Assembly (NCBI GenBank): GCA_024734555.1
Contig: JANPWX010000160.1
Location: 211,838 to 275,837 of the forward strand
Direction: 5' to 3'
Source of the DNA: Trochalopteron elliotii
Taxonomy: Eukaryota; Chordata; Aves; Passeriformes; Leiothrichidae
DNA length: 64,000 nt
Part shown: positions 1-14,325 of the stretch, piece after piece
Layout: every line of letters begins with the position of its first letter
Numbering within the stretch: the stretch's first letter is position 1
Program-made: the position numbers and the translations under genes
Notes under the pieces: generated by a model
Databases searched by the model: none
The model's input: only the letters and a program-made list of their open reading frames with translations
What the model was told of the DNA's origin: nothing

Positions 1-115
1 AGGCTCGTCCCAAGATCCTCCGCGCCCCCCGCCCCGGGGCCTGCGGGCGGCAGCGTCCCCGGCCGCTGCAGGGGCTGCCTGCAGATTGTTCACCTGATGC
101 GAGCTGCAAGTGCCG
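1..115. promoter_or_regulatory. Edge of a CpG island, probable GARRE1 promoter or exon 1 side
   Basis: The first ~115 bases are very GC-rich with many CpG dinucleotides, then composition drops sharply to the AT-richer average of the next 27 kb. The first recognisable GARRE1 exon has its own splice acceptor at 27785-27786, so an upstream non-coding exon must exist. A CpG island at this distance is a natural place for it. I see no confident donor site here, so exon 1 may lie to the left of the window. It could equally be the start of another, divergent gene. Confidence 0.4.
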
Positions 116-3100
116 CTTGTTGTTGCCGAGCCTTATGTTGTGTGCATATGGTAGCTGCCAGCAGAACAGGGTAACGCATTTTGGGCTGTAGCTTAAAACT
201 TTACTAATGTTCCCTTGCTTCTCCCTGCTTGAGGGGTTTTATTCGTTTGAGCGGAGAGGAAAGGGTAGAGGTATGTGTTTGTCGGGTGAATGTCGGCTTA
301 GGAACTTGAAAGCAGTCAGAAGGTCTTATTTGTTTGTTTTATGTGAGATTATAAACCCTGTTACAGGTATAAATTGGCCGTTAGTGTTGTCATTACTGTT
401 TTTATGGAGGCACAGATGTCTGGGTGTTGTGAAGGGTGGCCATGCCTTGGTGGTGTGTAGCTGCAGTAAACTTGGTGTTCCAGAGTGGCTCACCCGGGGA
501 CACCCACAGCTGGCACAGGGCTGAGGCTTGGTTCCCAAAATGGCACTGCATCCATAACTGCCAGGGCGGCTGTTGGACAATCACACATCTACACCTTGTG
601 CATTTTAAGCTATTGTTGCTGGATGTTTCTGTTTCCTCAGCCCAGTGCTGTCAGCAAAGAGGTCGTGGGTGCTCTTGAGGAACTGTTTTTGTTTTCTGTG
701 GGCACAGGCGGCTGAAGCTCCCCTTCCCTCACCTCTCTGAGGTGTGTGGTATGTGTTGTGTGGCTCCTGGCCACATGAAGGTTTTGGTATGCAGCTCATG
801 GGATCAGCAGTGTTGGCCCGTTTTGGTATGTGCACAGGTGCTGTTTGTGGATCATGGGTACCAACATGATTTTGCACTTGGCTCAGGTCTTCTACCAGGC
901 CATGTTTGTACAGAAGATGAAGCTGGACCCTTCTGTAAAGAATGATGAGTTTTCCGAGGTCAAGACTTGCAGAGGGCTTTCCTTTCTTCCTGTATTTTCT
1001 GTTCTTTCCTTCCCAGCTGAACTTTCTAAGTGTTTAGGCTGTGGTTGTGGTGAAGGTGTGTTTCAGGTCAGTGTACATGTTCTGGTATTTGGAGAAGCCA
1101 GGCTGGGAGCAGCTCAGAGCCACTGCTTTCCATGCATCTTATGGTGCTGCTTCCTCAGTCTGCAGGAATGCTTCTGCTGGTCTTTCTCATTCTGCATCAG
1201 GAGCTACTCAGGGTGGTTAGGAAACCAGAAATAATGCGTATGGAGAATATTTTTCCAGGTGAAAGTCTGTTCTGAGACTCTGAAATTTGGCTACCAGGTA
1301 AATAATCCCTCGTAAAATGTAATAAGGCAAATACACGCTACTGATGTTTGAAAGTGAAGTCTAGATTTCTTCTGCTCCTTGGGCATCAGCTTGGATTTGG
1401 GCACTGGTATCTTATTTTTCTGAGGGTGTGCTGTCTGCAGCCTGAGATCTTTATTCCCCACTCCTTCCTTCTATTTATTATTTTTCAACACCCCTTCTCC
1501 CGCAGCATACAAATGACAGCGGGTTTTTCTTTGCAGCAGAACAATTGGATTTTTCTGTCCTAAGTAAGCTTTTCTTTAAACCTGACACTGACAGTCATTT
1601 TAAGTGCTGCCACTTGCCTTACTCAAAACAGGGTTGTGTCAAGAGAAATTGTGCTGCTGCTTTTGTTTACGTGGTAGTACTGTAATAGGAAAAGACTTGT
1701 TCTTGGTACAATGAATGCTGGTACACCAGAAATCCTGCTAATGATAGTGATTAATGGGTGCTGCTCAAAATAGCTATCACTCCTGATATGACTAATTGTG
1801 CTGTATGAAAAGAGCTGCTTTATTCCCAGTAATCTCAAGGTGTTTCTAGAGCTTTGGAGAAGTGTCTGATGGGTGCAGACAGATAACTGCACAGGGAGAT
1901 ACAGAACTTGCTGGAGTGGGACAGCTCTTGGGAGCTTGCTGCTGTGCTGCAGAACCAGTCAGGGCTGAGAGTGAGCATTTTCTTGTGATTGTAGGTAGAT
2001 AGAATATTATTACTGGAATTGGGTGTTAGCCAGTGCAACACCCTATGTGTTACAGACAATGCCAGGGTATTGTTAGCAGCTACAGAAGGGGTTTATATCA
2101 TACATGAAAGATGACATTTGCAGGAGCTTGGGTAACCTCATCACAGGGCCTTGTGCTGGGGCTGGCTCCCAGGGCAACTGGTGCTGCTGTGCCTGACAAA
2201 AATCTGTGTTGCAATTGCTCTGCTGCTCCTAGAGCTTGGTGATGTGCCTGGGTGACCTCCCCAGGCCTTTGGGCAACGAGTGATGGGCACACGGTGCAGC
2301 AATCCCATGCTCCTGGGCCATGGCACATTCCATGTTCTGTTTGGATTTTGTTTGTGCTGGAAACTTAATGGGGACTGTGGATCTAAACCATAGGAGCTCC
2401 TGTGACTTGATACCTGTCAAATCTGAAATTCTGGTTTGTAGGATGAAAAAGTATTTTGGAAATTAAGTACAATATGTTAAAGATGTGTTCCAAACTCACT
2501 GAGAAGAGGCTTGAGGTTGTGTCTGTTGCACCTTTGGCTTTGTGTTTCTTCTGCTGTTTATGTACCTCAAGATATCAGGAGCTGTTTAGACATTTGTCCT
2601 TTCAGCCATCAAAGAAACCCTTAAGGTGTGTGTGGAGGAATAGGACACATTCCATTCACAAATTCTGCTTTGCAGGTTAATTGCCAATTTGGTCTGGTTG
2701 GATTCCAGTCTTACAGTGTTCTGTGGATAAACTGGTTTAGTCCAGTCCTTGAATTTTGCCAAAACAGTGATTAAAGCAAGGAGAAAAAAAAATAAACTTC
2801 AAAATTATAATTTTGGTGGTAATGAGGTGTGTTTCACTTTGAAGAGCTCTAATATGACAAGACAAATTGTTTTGAGAACTGTGGTCTTGGAATATCAATC
2901 TTGTCTTACCCTTCTGTAATTAATGAAGTGGTGTGTTGGTTACTTAAGATAAATTTTGGAGAATTGATCTGTGTGATTCTGTTAAGGTCACAAGCTTTGC
3001 ATGAGGCAAACCAACCCCCAGGGATTCAGGCTGGAGTACTTTGGAGTAAGAGTAAAAGGAGTGAGTGTGTGTGAGAAAAAGAAGAGTAGGAGGTTTAGAA

Positions 3101-6100
3101 ATGCTGGTCAAGCTTTGAGGAATGACAGAAAAGGCTGAAAATGAGAGTGCAAAGGGCTCCAGGTACAGCTGGGGGAGTCCTGGGGTGGCTGTGAGTGTTT
3201 GGGTGGGTCTGAGGTGGGAGTAGCTGGGGCTTTGTGAGGCTCTCAGGCATTTTTGAGGGGCTGTGGAGCACGCCAGGCGTTTTCCCAGCTGTGATACTGC
3301 ATTCCATCGATGGCAAATTGGCTCAGTCTGGTGATAACATATGGCAGCTTATCCAGCTCAAGTTGGGAGTGTGATATTCTAGGACTTGGCTTTGAAGAAC
3401 CATTTTCACGAAGGAAATAAATATTCTTCCTTCTAAGGAAAGCCCACATAGGAGAACACGATAGCACTGGTAGATAGAATTTTTGCTAAAAAGCAAACCG
3501 AAAACTTTAAAATAAATTTTGCTGTAGAGCAACTGCCCATGTTTTACTGTTAGGGTCACATCAGACAAAATAATGCCTTAGGAAACATGTTTACAATACC
3601 TCCCTAAACTGTGACCAATTCCTGCTTATGTTTTTAGTAACATTTTTTCCCTGAAGTATCTGATGAGTATATTCTGGTTTAGGCTAGCAAGATTTCCATT
3701 GTTACTTCTTTGTGGTCTTTCGTTGCTGGCTTTCCTAACAGTTTTCTGCTTTTTCAAGTGCTTGGGGGTTTGGGGTAAGCAGGACTCTGTTTTGGTTTAT
3801 CAGGTCATACAGTGGGGTACTTGTCAGGCATTGACATTTTCTGATAAGGATTTCTTTACAGCAGCGTTGCAAAAGACAGATTCTTTGGAAAATTTCAACA
3901 GGAAAATTCTTCCACCACCCTGTCAGTCACTCCTCATGTTGAGATATTCTATTTTTGTTCTTTCCTGATACTACCTATGTGCTGGTTAGAATGCTGTAAG
4001 GGAACATGTCAACTGGCTGTTTAATAGCAGTATTTTAGGTGTGACTCTTGTTTTAGTTGTGCACTCAAAGTTGACATTTAAATGGTACTGTCCAATTATA
4101 GAAAATTCCTCAGACTCTGTGTTGTGTACTCTGCAATGTGGGGACAGAATAAATCTTCTTAACATACACAGCTTCTGAATGTAAGAGAAAGTATGTTTCC
4201 CTTGATAGAAACAATAATATTGAACTTTGTTTCTTTAATGCTTTATTTGAACCCATTTTGGGAACTCTGAAGGATTGTATAGAGTTGTAGAGGAGAGAGG
4301 AGGAAGAAGGGACCGTGGTAGAACTTTTTTCCATTTCTGTGCAGGCATCTCTAGTGTGACTCATTCATGTGAGAGTTGTCTACCAATGAAACTTATCTCT
4401 AATCCTGTCAGTAAATGAGTGTTTTCACTTTCCCAAGTGGATTACCTGACTGTCATAACTGGTGTGTTTGTGAGTTTCTGGATGGTGTTGGGAATTCCTC
4501 TGGATTTACTGGGGTAAAATTAGATCCTTTGAAGTGTGTCCACATGATTTGTCTCATACCAGGATATTCAGGGCAATGTTCCTAGGTATTTTTTAATGAA
4601 AGTTGAACTTCCTGCTCTTCTGTACATATTACAGAAGTTGGCTGTGTACCTGGGAACATTCTGAGTCCAAGCACAAGAACTTCCCTGGAGAAAGATAAAG
4701 CACCTGAATGTCTGCAGCTCACATTCCAGGAAAATATGGAGATCTTTTCCTAAGAGTCTAAGTACAAGGTAATATTTTTAAACGTTCCTTACAAATATTT
4801 GAAGCTGGCAATCTCATCCTGAAGAAGCCAGATATTCTTTTTACATGATCATGTAACAAAAATGCTGAAAAGCAGAGAGAGCTGTAGTGCCTGAGAAGGA
4901 CACACACAGAAACACTCCTCTTCTTGAAAGACTCTTCTTGTGTCTGCATCCTCACAGGTGCAGTGAAAGACTGGGAAATCCCAGGGGAAGATCACAGTGG
5001 GTAAATGTAATTCTGTGCCAGACTCCAAAAGATTTGAGGAACGTAACCTCTTTCTGGTGAGTATTTCAAAATGTTTCTCAGAGTGCTATTTGCAAGTCTT
5101 GCACCAGATGGTATTGTATTATGTGGAAGGAGGAAGAATACAAGGAGGAAGAGGGTACCAAAAAATGCTATTTTTTCAGTTCTGTATGTTCTTCAGGGGA
5201 ACTTCAGTGTAGGATGAGTTTGTCATCTGCAAATGCTCAGAAGAAACCATGTTTATCAAATGCAAGTAAAAATGGATGCAGGTGTTCATCATTTGTTAGA
5301 GGCCCCTGTGTTTTGTAAAAGATGGAAAGATCCTGAGGAGAGAAGATTCTTGGTGGGAGGGGAGAGTAGCAATACTTCTTGTGTTGAGTGTTCTGCAGGT
5401 CTTGGTCCAAGCAGGAGTTAAGGCCAGGTGGTGCAGAATAACTAAAACTGCAAAGACATTGTTACAGAATCCTGCTTCATCAGTGCATGTTTCTGGGCTG
5501 CAGAATAAACTTTACGTAGCCTCTTACCAAAGACAGAGTTAGGTATTTGTGGTTTTTCAGCAGAGCAACACAGCTTGCAAATATTTAAATAAGGAGGTAA
5601 TAACATCAACCCTTTTTGCTATATGAGATGACCATTTGCAAGTAAGTGTTGCAATCAAAAACTTTAATATGATGATGAAAAATAGGTCTTCTGCTAAACA
5701 TGCATGTACCCTTTAGGAAAAACTAAAACATCTCATTTATTAAATAAGCAAAAGAGAATGAAGAAACTTGGTAATGATGAGAGTTTTGTTTTACTGAGTT
5801 GAGTTGTGAGTGCTGCAGATGAAGCTAAGACTGCTGTTGTTGGCAGGAGAGCAGAGGTGTGAGTGGGTACTTGGACATTCTTTATGTACAGAGAGCAAAC
5901 TGGGTGTGCTTTAGTAACTCACAGGGCAGCACAAATAAATTGTCCTTCCACCAGTGTAAATAGATGCACATCTTCTGATACAAACAAGATTAAGGCTTTG
6001 GTAGTGTTACACTTGTTTTGGAAGAGAAGCTGCTGAAGGTTATGTATAGGAGAGCAGGGTAGGTCAGCTAAAAATTAAATTTCCTAAAATAATTCAAATG

Positions 6101-9100
6101 TATGTGAAGTTCTGATTCTGTGGCTTATTTTTGTTTCGTGCTGCTGAAAATTGTATGGAGTTCTGGAAGGAAATGCCAGTTATTAGAACCAAACCCTGAA
6201 AAACAGAGCATGTTACAGCAACATTCTGCTTTTGGGAATATGCTTGGTTCTGTATTGAAATGATGGAAAAGTCCTTACTCAGAAGAGTCTGTCTGTCTGT
6301 CTTGTATTGCTTTCGGAAGGAGAAGGAAAACATTTTTTTTGAGCAATCTTATTAGATCTCCTAATAGACTTCTTTGTGTAAACATTGCAATAATTTCCAG
6401 AGCAACAGATTGTGATGTTGAATTCAGCACTTTGACCTCATTCTGGGCCCAAAGAGGAGGAAACATTGTAAAGTTTTAGGCAGGTATTACAAAATAACTT
6501 TGATAATTAGCAAATTTTATATAAAATTTGGCCATGAATTTAACACAGACTCGTTCACACCTTCTTCTTAGCAAAGATATTCTACAGACCCAAGTTATCA
6601 ACCCTAATTTAAATGTTGTCTTTCACATAAATTACTAATTCAGTTTTAAGACCAAATGCTGGCTTGTGGGACAGTATATGGGCTGGTTTGGCAGTCTCTG
6701 GTCAAGTGCACTTAGAGCTTTTTTCTGTGTGGAAAAGTGGTGCATCTGACCTGTGCTATTTTCAAGTAAATCTGTTGCTTGGTTTAGTGGTTAGAAAAGT
6801 TCCTTGACTGGTTAAATGAATCCATTGCTCTGCAGATGTTTCTGGCTATGAAATATGTTGAAAACCACTAATGATACGTTTTTTGTTTTTGTATAGGAAT
6901 GTTACATTTTTGTGGTGATGAATTGGTATGATAGATTAAATCTGTAGTTGACACACAAGATTTAGGGAAATGTTTTTTGGGTAAAGTGCATTTTCTTCCT
7001 TTGAAGATGCAGCAGGAAAAGAGCTTGTTTGGGGTTTTTTTTTCCAATCTTAGTTTCTGGAATGGTTGGGTTGTAGGAGGTTTGGTTGGGATTGTCTGAT
7101 ACAGTCAGACAAATGAAAAACAGACCATGGTTTGCTCTGTACTTGTGCTTCTGCTGAGCTTGGGTTAGAAGATGAGAGCTCTTCTGTGTGTGCCCTCCTG
7201 TTCCATATTACAGTGATCATCAGGGCACTGTCAGGTCACAGGAACTCCTTCAGGGCCCGGGTGGTTGCTGTGTGTTTGGGCACATGAAATGTTCTTCACG
7301 TTTCTGAAGGGCCTTCTTTGGTCAGACGTGTTGGGTGAACACACTGTGGGAATTGCTGGGTGGCAGAGGGCAGGGCTCAGGAGCTCCTCTGGCTTTAAAG
7401 GTGCAGTCTGTAAGTTTAATTAGTTCTTAAACAGCTGCACACTTTGGTGCTTGTGCAATGATGGGGGGTTGTGACAGTTTGACAAATTTTAGTGATTTTT
7501 GAGCTGAGCTTTCCAAGTCAGTTTCTGAGGACACATCTGTAGGTTGGCATGTTGCTGTTCTTCTATCTGTCTTCTAAGGTGCCTCTGTCCTTAAACTCTA
7601 ATTCATTATTCCCCTGCACTTAGGGGGATTATTGGTGGAAATGTCTGTCTAGACTGCCTTCTCTTGTGTTTCAGCATCTATTCCTGTGTTTCACTTGAAA
7701 TGCCTTCATGGCCCTTAGCTTTGTGCAGTGTGGGAGATGAAGACCACCACTGCTGGTTTTATGTGACTGACAACATTTGGTTTAATGTTGTTGTTTGTTC
7801 TTTTTCCTGAGATATTCACATTTTTGTGGGCTTTTTTTCAGCTCCACATTGCAGCCAGTGGGTGCTTTCCTCTGCCTGATGTAGTATGTTGTTACTGGTG
7901 TTTTAAGTTGTGTTCTGAAACAGGAGAAAATGACATATTTCAGTCAGTTGCTTTCTGCTAAAAAGCTATATCTGTATTTTGTGCTGAAATTGTTGTAGGA
8001 CAGATGAGGCAGCTTCTTTCCAAAAATTCTTGTGGTTTCAGGGAGGTAATATATTGTGTCTCCTTTGCATAAGCTATTTGATATATTCTGATCTAGAGCA
8101 TGAGTTCTCCTCTCTGCTCTGTTGATTGTATTTCACTGCACATGAAATGAAAGACCAAAAAAAACAAGGGTAGGTGTAGTTTATGAAAATTTCTACACTA
8201 CCTAATAATGCTCCTTTTCCTTTCAACTTAAAGCTCTGTAAGTGATCCAGTCTTCATAATCACGAGTATTCCTAGGAAGGTGTGCTGTGTTTTGAGTCAG
8301 ATGTTCAGTGTGTTGAAGAATAAATGACAATATGAATGCAGGGCATCTTGCATGCTGTGTCTATGCTAAATATTTTTCTCTAAAATGACTTCTAATGTGA
8401 GCAAAGTTAAACTGGTATAATTTGGAACAGTAGACTTGAGGCAAAAATGCAAGTAGCTGTGTGTGAATATTGATTTTTGTGCTTGGTAGCATGTGAAAAA
8501 CCTCATTGTGCCTCAGAGCACTGTTGCCTTAGTGGACTTAAAATCCCTGATTTAGCTGTCGCTAAGGATTTGTGTTAATGTTTTTTTAAATTTCTCCTTT
8601 TACATCGCACCATTGACCTGAGTGCTGTGGTTCCTTGGCTTTCCCTGACCTTACACTGTCACAGGCAGGTAGTGCTCTGGCCAAAGGATGGTGGGTTTCT
8701 GTCTGAAACAGTCCAAACCTGGTGATCTCAGAGGACCCACTTAATATATTCTGAAAAAAAGCAGGGAGTGGTAATTGCAGCTGTAGAGTAACCTTCACAG
8801 GGGGAAACACTTGGCAAATTGACTTACATGTGTCAGTGTGTGTCCTCAGGTGTAAGATGACTTTGCCTTAGCTGTTGGATATTCCAGCACAGCAGGTCAG
8901 GTGTTGTGTACCTCTTTGGTAAGAACCAGCATTTAAAGGACTGATACTTCAAAAGTGATGCTTTGTAGTTGATGTGAAGGGACGAGCTGGCTTTTGTTTT
9001 CACTGGTGAAGTGACTTTTCTTCTGAAACTGCTGCTTCATGTTCTTCCCTATGGAAAAAACTGCCTCATCCTGGACTGGTGGTGAGCTGAAGGTTGTGTG

Positions 9101-9370
9101 ACAGGTACTTGTGACTTACTTGCACTTACACTGCAATGCCTCTCCTTTTTCTGTTTTCTTTTCTTGGTTCAAAGTGTTGGGTTTTGTTAAATATGAGTCT
9201 GTAGTAAGAAACATAGCAAAGCAGCAGCTCATAGTCATGAACTCAATAAGTAATTGAGACTATTCAATGTCATCTTTTAGAATTGCAAATATTAGGTAAA
9301 AACCCCTTTCCTTTATGAATCACAAGCTTAAATCTGTTGCTTTTCACCAAAGCATGTAGTAATATGACAA
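116..9370 (+). other. GARRE1: Non-coding, probable GARRE1 intron 1 (proximal part)
   Basis: No open reading frame here has splice-site context or recognisable protein similarity; all are short and occur on both strands. The sequence is AT-leaning and CpG-poor, as expected for an avian intron. I see no RNA gene, no complete mobile element and only short homopolymer runs. Assignment to intron 1 depends on the inferred exon 1 at or before base 1. Confidence 0.55.
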
Positions 9371-9622
9371 GGGAGAATGGCCTTTGCTGAGGGAGAGTAG
9401 ATTTAGATTAAATATTAGTAGGAAATTATCCTCTGTGAGGGTGCAGAGGCCCTGGCACAGGGTGCCCAGAGAACTGTGGTTGCCCCAACCATGGAAATGT
9501 CCAAGGCCAGGTTGGATGAGCCCTTGGAATAACCAGGGATAACTGGGACAGTGGAAGGTGTCCTTACCCATGGCAGGGGTGGGATGAGATGGGCTTTTAG
9601 GTTCTTCCAACCCAAATCATTC
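9371..9622 (+). mobile_element. CR1 LINE fragment (3' end)
   Basis: The block follows the avian CR1 3' consensus in order: a start resembling 'gaatggcct', the 'agatttagatta.atatta' segment, 'ctctgtgagggtg', 'ggcacagggtgccca', 'ggccaggttggatgag', 'cccatggcaggggtggga' and 'ttccaacccaaatcattctgtg'. The 3' end is on the + strand and reaches the terminal 8-mer repeat region. It is a 5'-truncated non-autonomous copy with no coding capacity. Confidence 0.87.
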
Positions 9623-12600
9623 TGTGAATTCAGGTTAAGATAAGTCAGGTATTTACAACACTGGTATGTGGTAAAAACCTCAATGCCACAAGATCTTTTC
9701 ATTGATGCTTTTTCTTGAGTAGTTATCTTCTAGGTGCTTACTAGTAGAGATTGCTTAATGTAACATTGAAATAGTTCTTATTAGTAGTAAATAAGTGTCA
9801 GTTCTGACTAATAAAAATCCATTGTTTTGACCTAAATGTGGACAAAGAAATGACTCCTAAACAGAGTTTATGTTTCAACTTCAGTGGCAAAGAAATGCCA
9901 GCATAATCACCTGAAAAATATGAAAAGCAGTCCCTGGAATAATTTTCTGTTTGAGACAGAGAATAAAACATCAGCTGTAAGAGGAGTTAAGGTTCTATTC
10001 TACAAGTGACTCTACTGTTTAAAGTGATTTGCTGGTAGGTATGCAACAACTGAAAAAGCAGCAGGATACCTCACTAATAGCATTTGAGAACCCTGAAATA
10101 TAGTTTCATCTTAATTTTGAATACTGTCATATTGATATGCTGTAAAAAACCCCATCAGTTTCATTGCCAGGCACAGAATCATCTCTTTTTTATGCTGCTG
10201 AGTCCAGTCACTCTCCTTTTCCCCTGTGATTATTTTTGTTCTAACTTTTAGTTTTACTTTTTTTTTTCCTGCTTTAGGCTTTAATTCCCATATGAAACTC
10301 TCCTGGTTGTATGTGTTGCACAGGGAGGATTGGAATGTTAGCTGAGAGATGGGGAGAGGAGTCTGCGGTGCTGAAAATGCAAAAGATTTCCTGTTGTTGT
10401 TACTCAATTTGGTGAGAGTCAGTGTCCCTGAGGCAGCTAAAGCACTGCCTCAACTCTCCTTGCTTCATGTAAATGCACAAGTGGTAGCAGAGGATAAAAC
10501 CCCTCCATGTATCCAATAATACCCTGATTGTGGTTAGTCCCAGTTCTGCCTTTAGAACACGTTGTTCCTAATAAAATAAATGCACAAAGTGGTATGGACT
10601 GCTCCAGCTGCAGAATGTTACTGGATGCTTTGAGGGAAGGTAATTATTTTATTTATTTCTAGACTTGAAATTTTGAGAAAATGTCTCATTGAAATTCAAC
10701 TCCCTCAGCAGGGAGAACATGCAGAGTGTGGTGTGCACGTAACAGGCATTGTTAGGTACATGCAGGAAATCCATATTTTCTATTGCTGTAGATAAAACCA
10801 AATCTATAAATACCTCTCTGTGTAGTAGACATGCTTGCCTAATACTGTGGGGTTTAAGCTGGCTGGAGTTAATCTAAAAGTAGGGAAAAGAAATTGAAAA
10901 TAGATCACTGTTGCTGAATTGGAAGCAAGAAAGCAGGATATGTTTTTAGTGTTCAAAATCTGCAGAAAACTACAGACTTCATGTTGTAATAGAAATGCAG
11001 AAAATAAATATGGCATCCCTGTGTTTATGGATTATAGTGTTCCCTGAGAGGTTTCTACAGATACATACTGTGGACTTATGCAGAATATAGATATTGTAAT
11101 TGCCTAACAGAATAATTCTACCAGCAGAGCAAAATCCTTACAGAGCTGTAGAAGGAAGGGGTATTGCTTGAGTAGGAGCACAGTTCCCTGTTTTTTCCCA
11201 TCTGGCACTGTGGGGTGCAGGAGTGGAAGGAAATCCTCCTGCAGAAGCATTTGCTGTTTTGTTTGGTTGTGCTGTAGCCATTGGCACTTTCTGCTGCCAT
11301 CAGTAATTCAGGGGCACAGGACACACAAGTTCAGGTTTTTGTCAGAGCCTGCCTAATGGGGAAAAAACATGGAAGAAGGGCATTATCATTAAATACACTA
11401 CATAATAAAGAGCTGCAGTGGAAGTTCAAGCCTTAGATGTCAAGGTCTAGCAGCAGGGTTCTTCCCAACCACTTCATTGTTCCCTGGGCCCTGTTACTGT
11501 GCTGCTTATCTTAAAGCAGATGCAAGGAGAAAGTTTTTCCTAAATAATGATTTCACTTACCTTCTCCAGAGCCATTGTGGAAGTTGTTGTTTCCATAATA
11601 CTGATTATGGAAGAGCGTGGGCACTGGGCTTTGTCCAAAATCAGCCTGGCTGAGCCACAACTGCTGTGTGATGGTACCAGTGGGGCTGCAGGGGCTGGCA
11701 AGCAGTGAGTGTGTGGGAATGCCTTATCTGAGATCTGTGTTCAGATAGAAGATTCCTGCTGTGTTTCTCGAGGGGGGTGGGTGTGCAGTGTCCCCCCAGC
11801 TGGCTCCAGGCTGCCCTGGAGGCTGTGTGAGCTCAGCCAGGTGTGCCAGGGAAGTTCAGGGCAGGTAGCAGAGTCACAAGGCACAGTGGCTAATACAGTG
11901 TTTACTGGATCACATTGGTATCCTTGTAGATCATATCAATGTACTTGCTAGTTGAAATTGAATTGTTAAATTAATTTTTAAGCATTAGTTTAATGACAGT
12001 GTTGCTAAATACCAAAGGAAACCATCAGGCACTCTGGTGCTCAGTGTCCATTTCACCCTGCTCTGGGACAGTGGCAGTGATAACAGCCCTGCTGCCAGCC
12101 CTGACTGAGTGACCTGCTGGTGCTGCACTGCCCCAGGTGAAAGGCTTGTTTTTCAGAAAATAGTTCTCGGGTTTCCTTTCAGAAATTTTTAAAAAATTGC
12201 TAAATTTTCAGCGAGACTCAAAGCTTTCATGGGCTCATTAGTAATGTGAATGTTTCCTATAAATGACTGTGTATTGAAAGGGTTGTTTTGACTTAGCTGA
12301 ATGTGCATTGCATGCTTTATTGGAAATGAAGGCACAGATCAGCATGCAGCTCCAGCCTGCACCAATGACACTGCTCCAGGAGCCCTTGCCCTAGGAAGTA
12401 ATGATTTTAAAATGCTGCCGCTTATGGATTCACACTGATACAACTTGGGTTTCATTCTGTATGACTGTTGAAGATTATTCTTACCATAACGAAAACCACC
12501 TATGCTGTGTTCCCACAAGTTTATGAAAGATGTGAGTGGAAACAGTGCTGAAAAATTAAAGATTTTAATGCTGTCCTCAATGAGGACTTAGAATTGCTTC

Positions 12601-13067
12601 AGTACTTTTCATAGTAAAGGCAGAGACTGGGGGAAAACTAACTTATATTTACATTGACAAGCAATATTATATTAGTTCTTTAAATTATGCATTTTATTAC
12701 TCCAATGTCCATAAAATGCTTAATTAATTCAATATTTTGAAATAGCTGGGTTATTGGACTGTGCTGTTGTGATACTCTTTTTCCGTTTGACTAACAGGAT
12801 CCTTTTGAAAACACATTTTCACATATTTTCCTAGTGGCATGATAAATTTTTGTGGCTGTCATTCATTGACTTGAGAATCTCAGTGAGGTTTTTTAAGATG
12901 CTTTGAGTCCTCATTTTGAGGTGGGGTAGAGAAGTTTTTGAATGTTGACCCTTAAGACTCAATGAAGTTACCATTCAAAATATGGATTTGTAACCTCATG
13001 TTTTTGCTGAGGGATGAGGCAGTCCTGACTTGTATTTCTTTATGTTGACAGTGTAATTTTATCTACT

Positions 13068-13105
13068 AAAAAAAAAGAAAAAGAAAAAGAAAAAGGAAAG
13101 AAAGG
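13068..13105 (+). repeat. (AAAAAG)n simple repeat
   Basis: An A8 run leads into about four imperfect AAAAAG units and ends in GGAAAGAAAGG. It is a purine-only tract on the + strand, a typical slippage-prone microsatellite. Confidence 0.9.
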
Positions 13106-14241
13106 ATTGTTATCCCCCAGGAGTCACATAGGAATGAATCTCATGGATTGCTCCTGTCATTGATAACTTTTGTTTCATGATACCAGTGGTGGATAAATAT
13201 ATTAATGAGGTGACTCTTGACTTCACAATTCCTCAGTTTTTCAGTCCATTCCAAAGTCGAGCTTTGCTACCTTCAAAAGTTCTCACACTTGGTTTTATCA
13301 AGTCTGGTATGTGTTCACTTATCTACTTTTATTCTTAATTGCTGGAGGCTGTCCTCCCACTTAGACTGTTCAGTTTGTGTGGAAGTGGTGAGAAATTCAA
13401 ATGATGCCCTGCTGAGAATAGGATGGAAGCTGAAGGAGTGGGAGAGAGAAGTAGAACAAACTGATGGTATTTACTAGAACTGCCTGTGCAAACCAGTGTG
13501 AAACAACCCAGACTGATTGTCAAGCACATTGATAGGGTATATGTGTGGAAAAATTAACATATTGTGTCATAACACCTAATGTGATGGTTCAAGGATTGTT
13601 CCCCTTTCTGAATTTTGCTTCTGTGGTCAGGTTGTCCTGTAACTGAAATAAAATTTGGAAAGTAATTTTGTGAAGTACTTGTGGCAATTTCTTTGCTGTT
13701 AGCATCCTAGGCTGGTTAATTCTCTGATTAATCAAGTCATACCAGTATAGGTGGCCTTGTTTTGAAAGACTTGCTTCTATCTTGGTGTGTTGTAAATATT
13801 TTGGGGCATGGGTCCATGGAAATTCCCTTTTTCCCCTCGGCGTCAGTGAGGTGTTCCCTCTGTGCAGGGTGAGCACAGACCCAGCTCAGCAGTGCCCAGC
13901 ACTCCCTCCTTCTCCTGGGGTGATTTCTGGGACTGAAATCCCTATTTTTGGGGTGGGCAGAGGTGTGCTCATTGTGGTTGGTGAAAACCCAGACGTGCTT
14001 GTTCCTCTTGGCAGCTCCCAGAGGGCCTGGCCATGTCAGGCTGCAACCTCCAGCCTTGGGATGCATCCTGGAAACTTCTTGTTTTTCAGCACTTTGAGAC
14101 AGAAGAACCTTTTTTCATTCCTCTGGGAGCTGTTCTGTATCAAAGTGCTTTTGTGGGAGAATTGGTTCATGGAAAAGCATTTGCCCCAGCAACTGTACAG
14201 AACAGGTATAATGGGTAAAAATATGAAAGAGGGTTATGGAT

Positions 14242-14325
14242 AGTGGTCATTAATTAAAAGTGGAGATCTTGACCACTGCCATTGTGGCCTAGATGGGTGT
14301 CTGGTCCAGTAGGCCACTTTTAATT
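14242..14325. repeat. Cluster of three interlocking perfect inverted repeats
   Basis: Three exact inverted pairs lie within 84 bases: AGTGGTCA (14242-14249) with TGACCACT (14270-14277); AATTAAAAGTGG (14252-14263) with CCACTTTTAATT (14314-14325); GTGGCCTA (14284-14291) with TAGGCCAC (14310-14317). Pairs one and two cross each other, and pair three shares bases with the right arm of pair two. No snoRNA C/D or H/ACA boxes, tRNA box or known small RNA signature was evident. The function, if any, is unknown. Confidence 0.75.
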
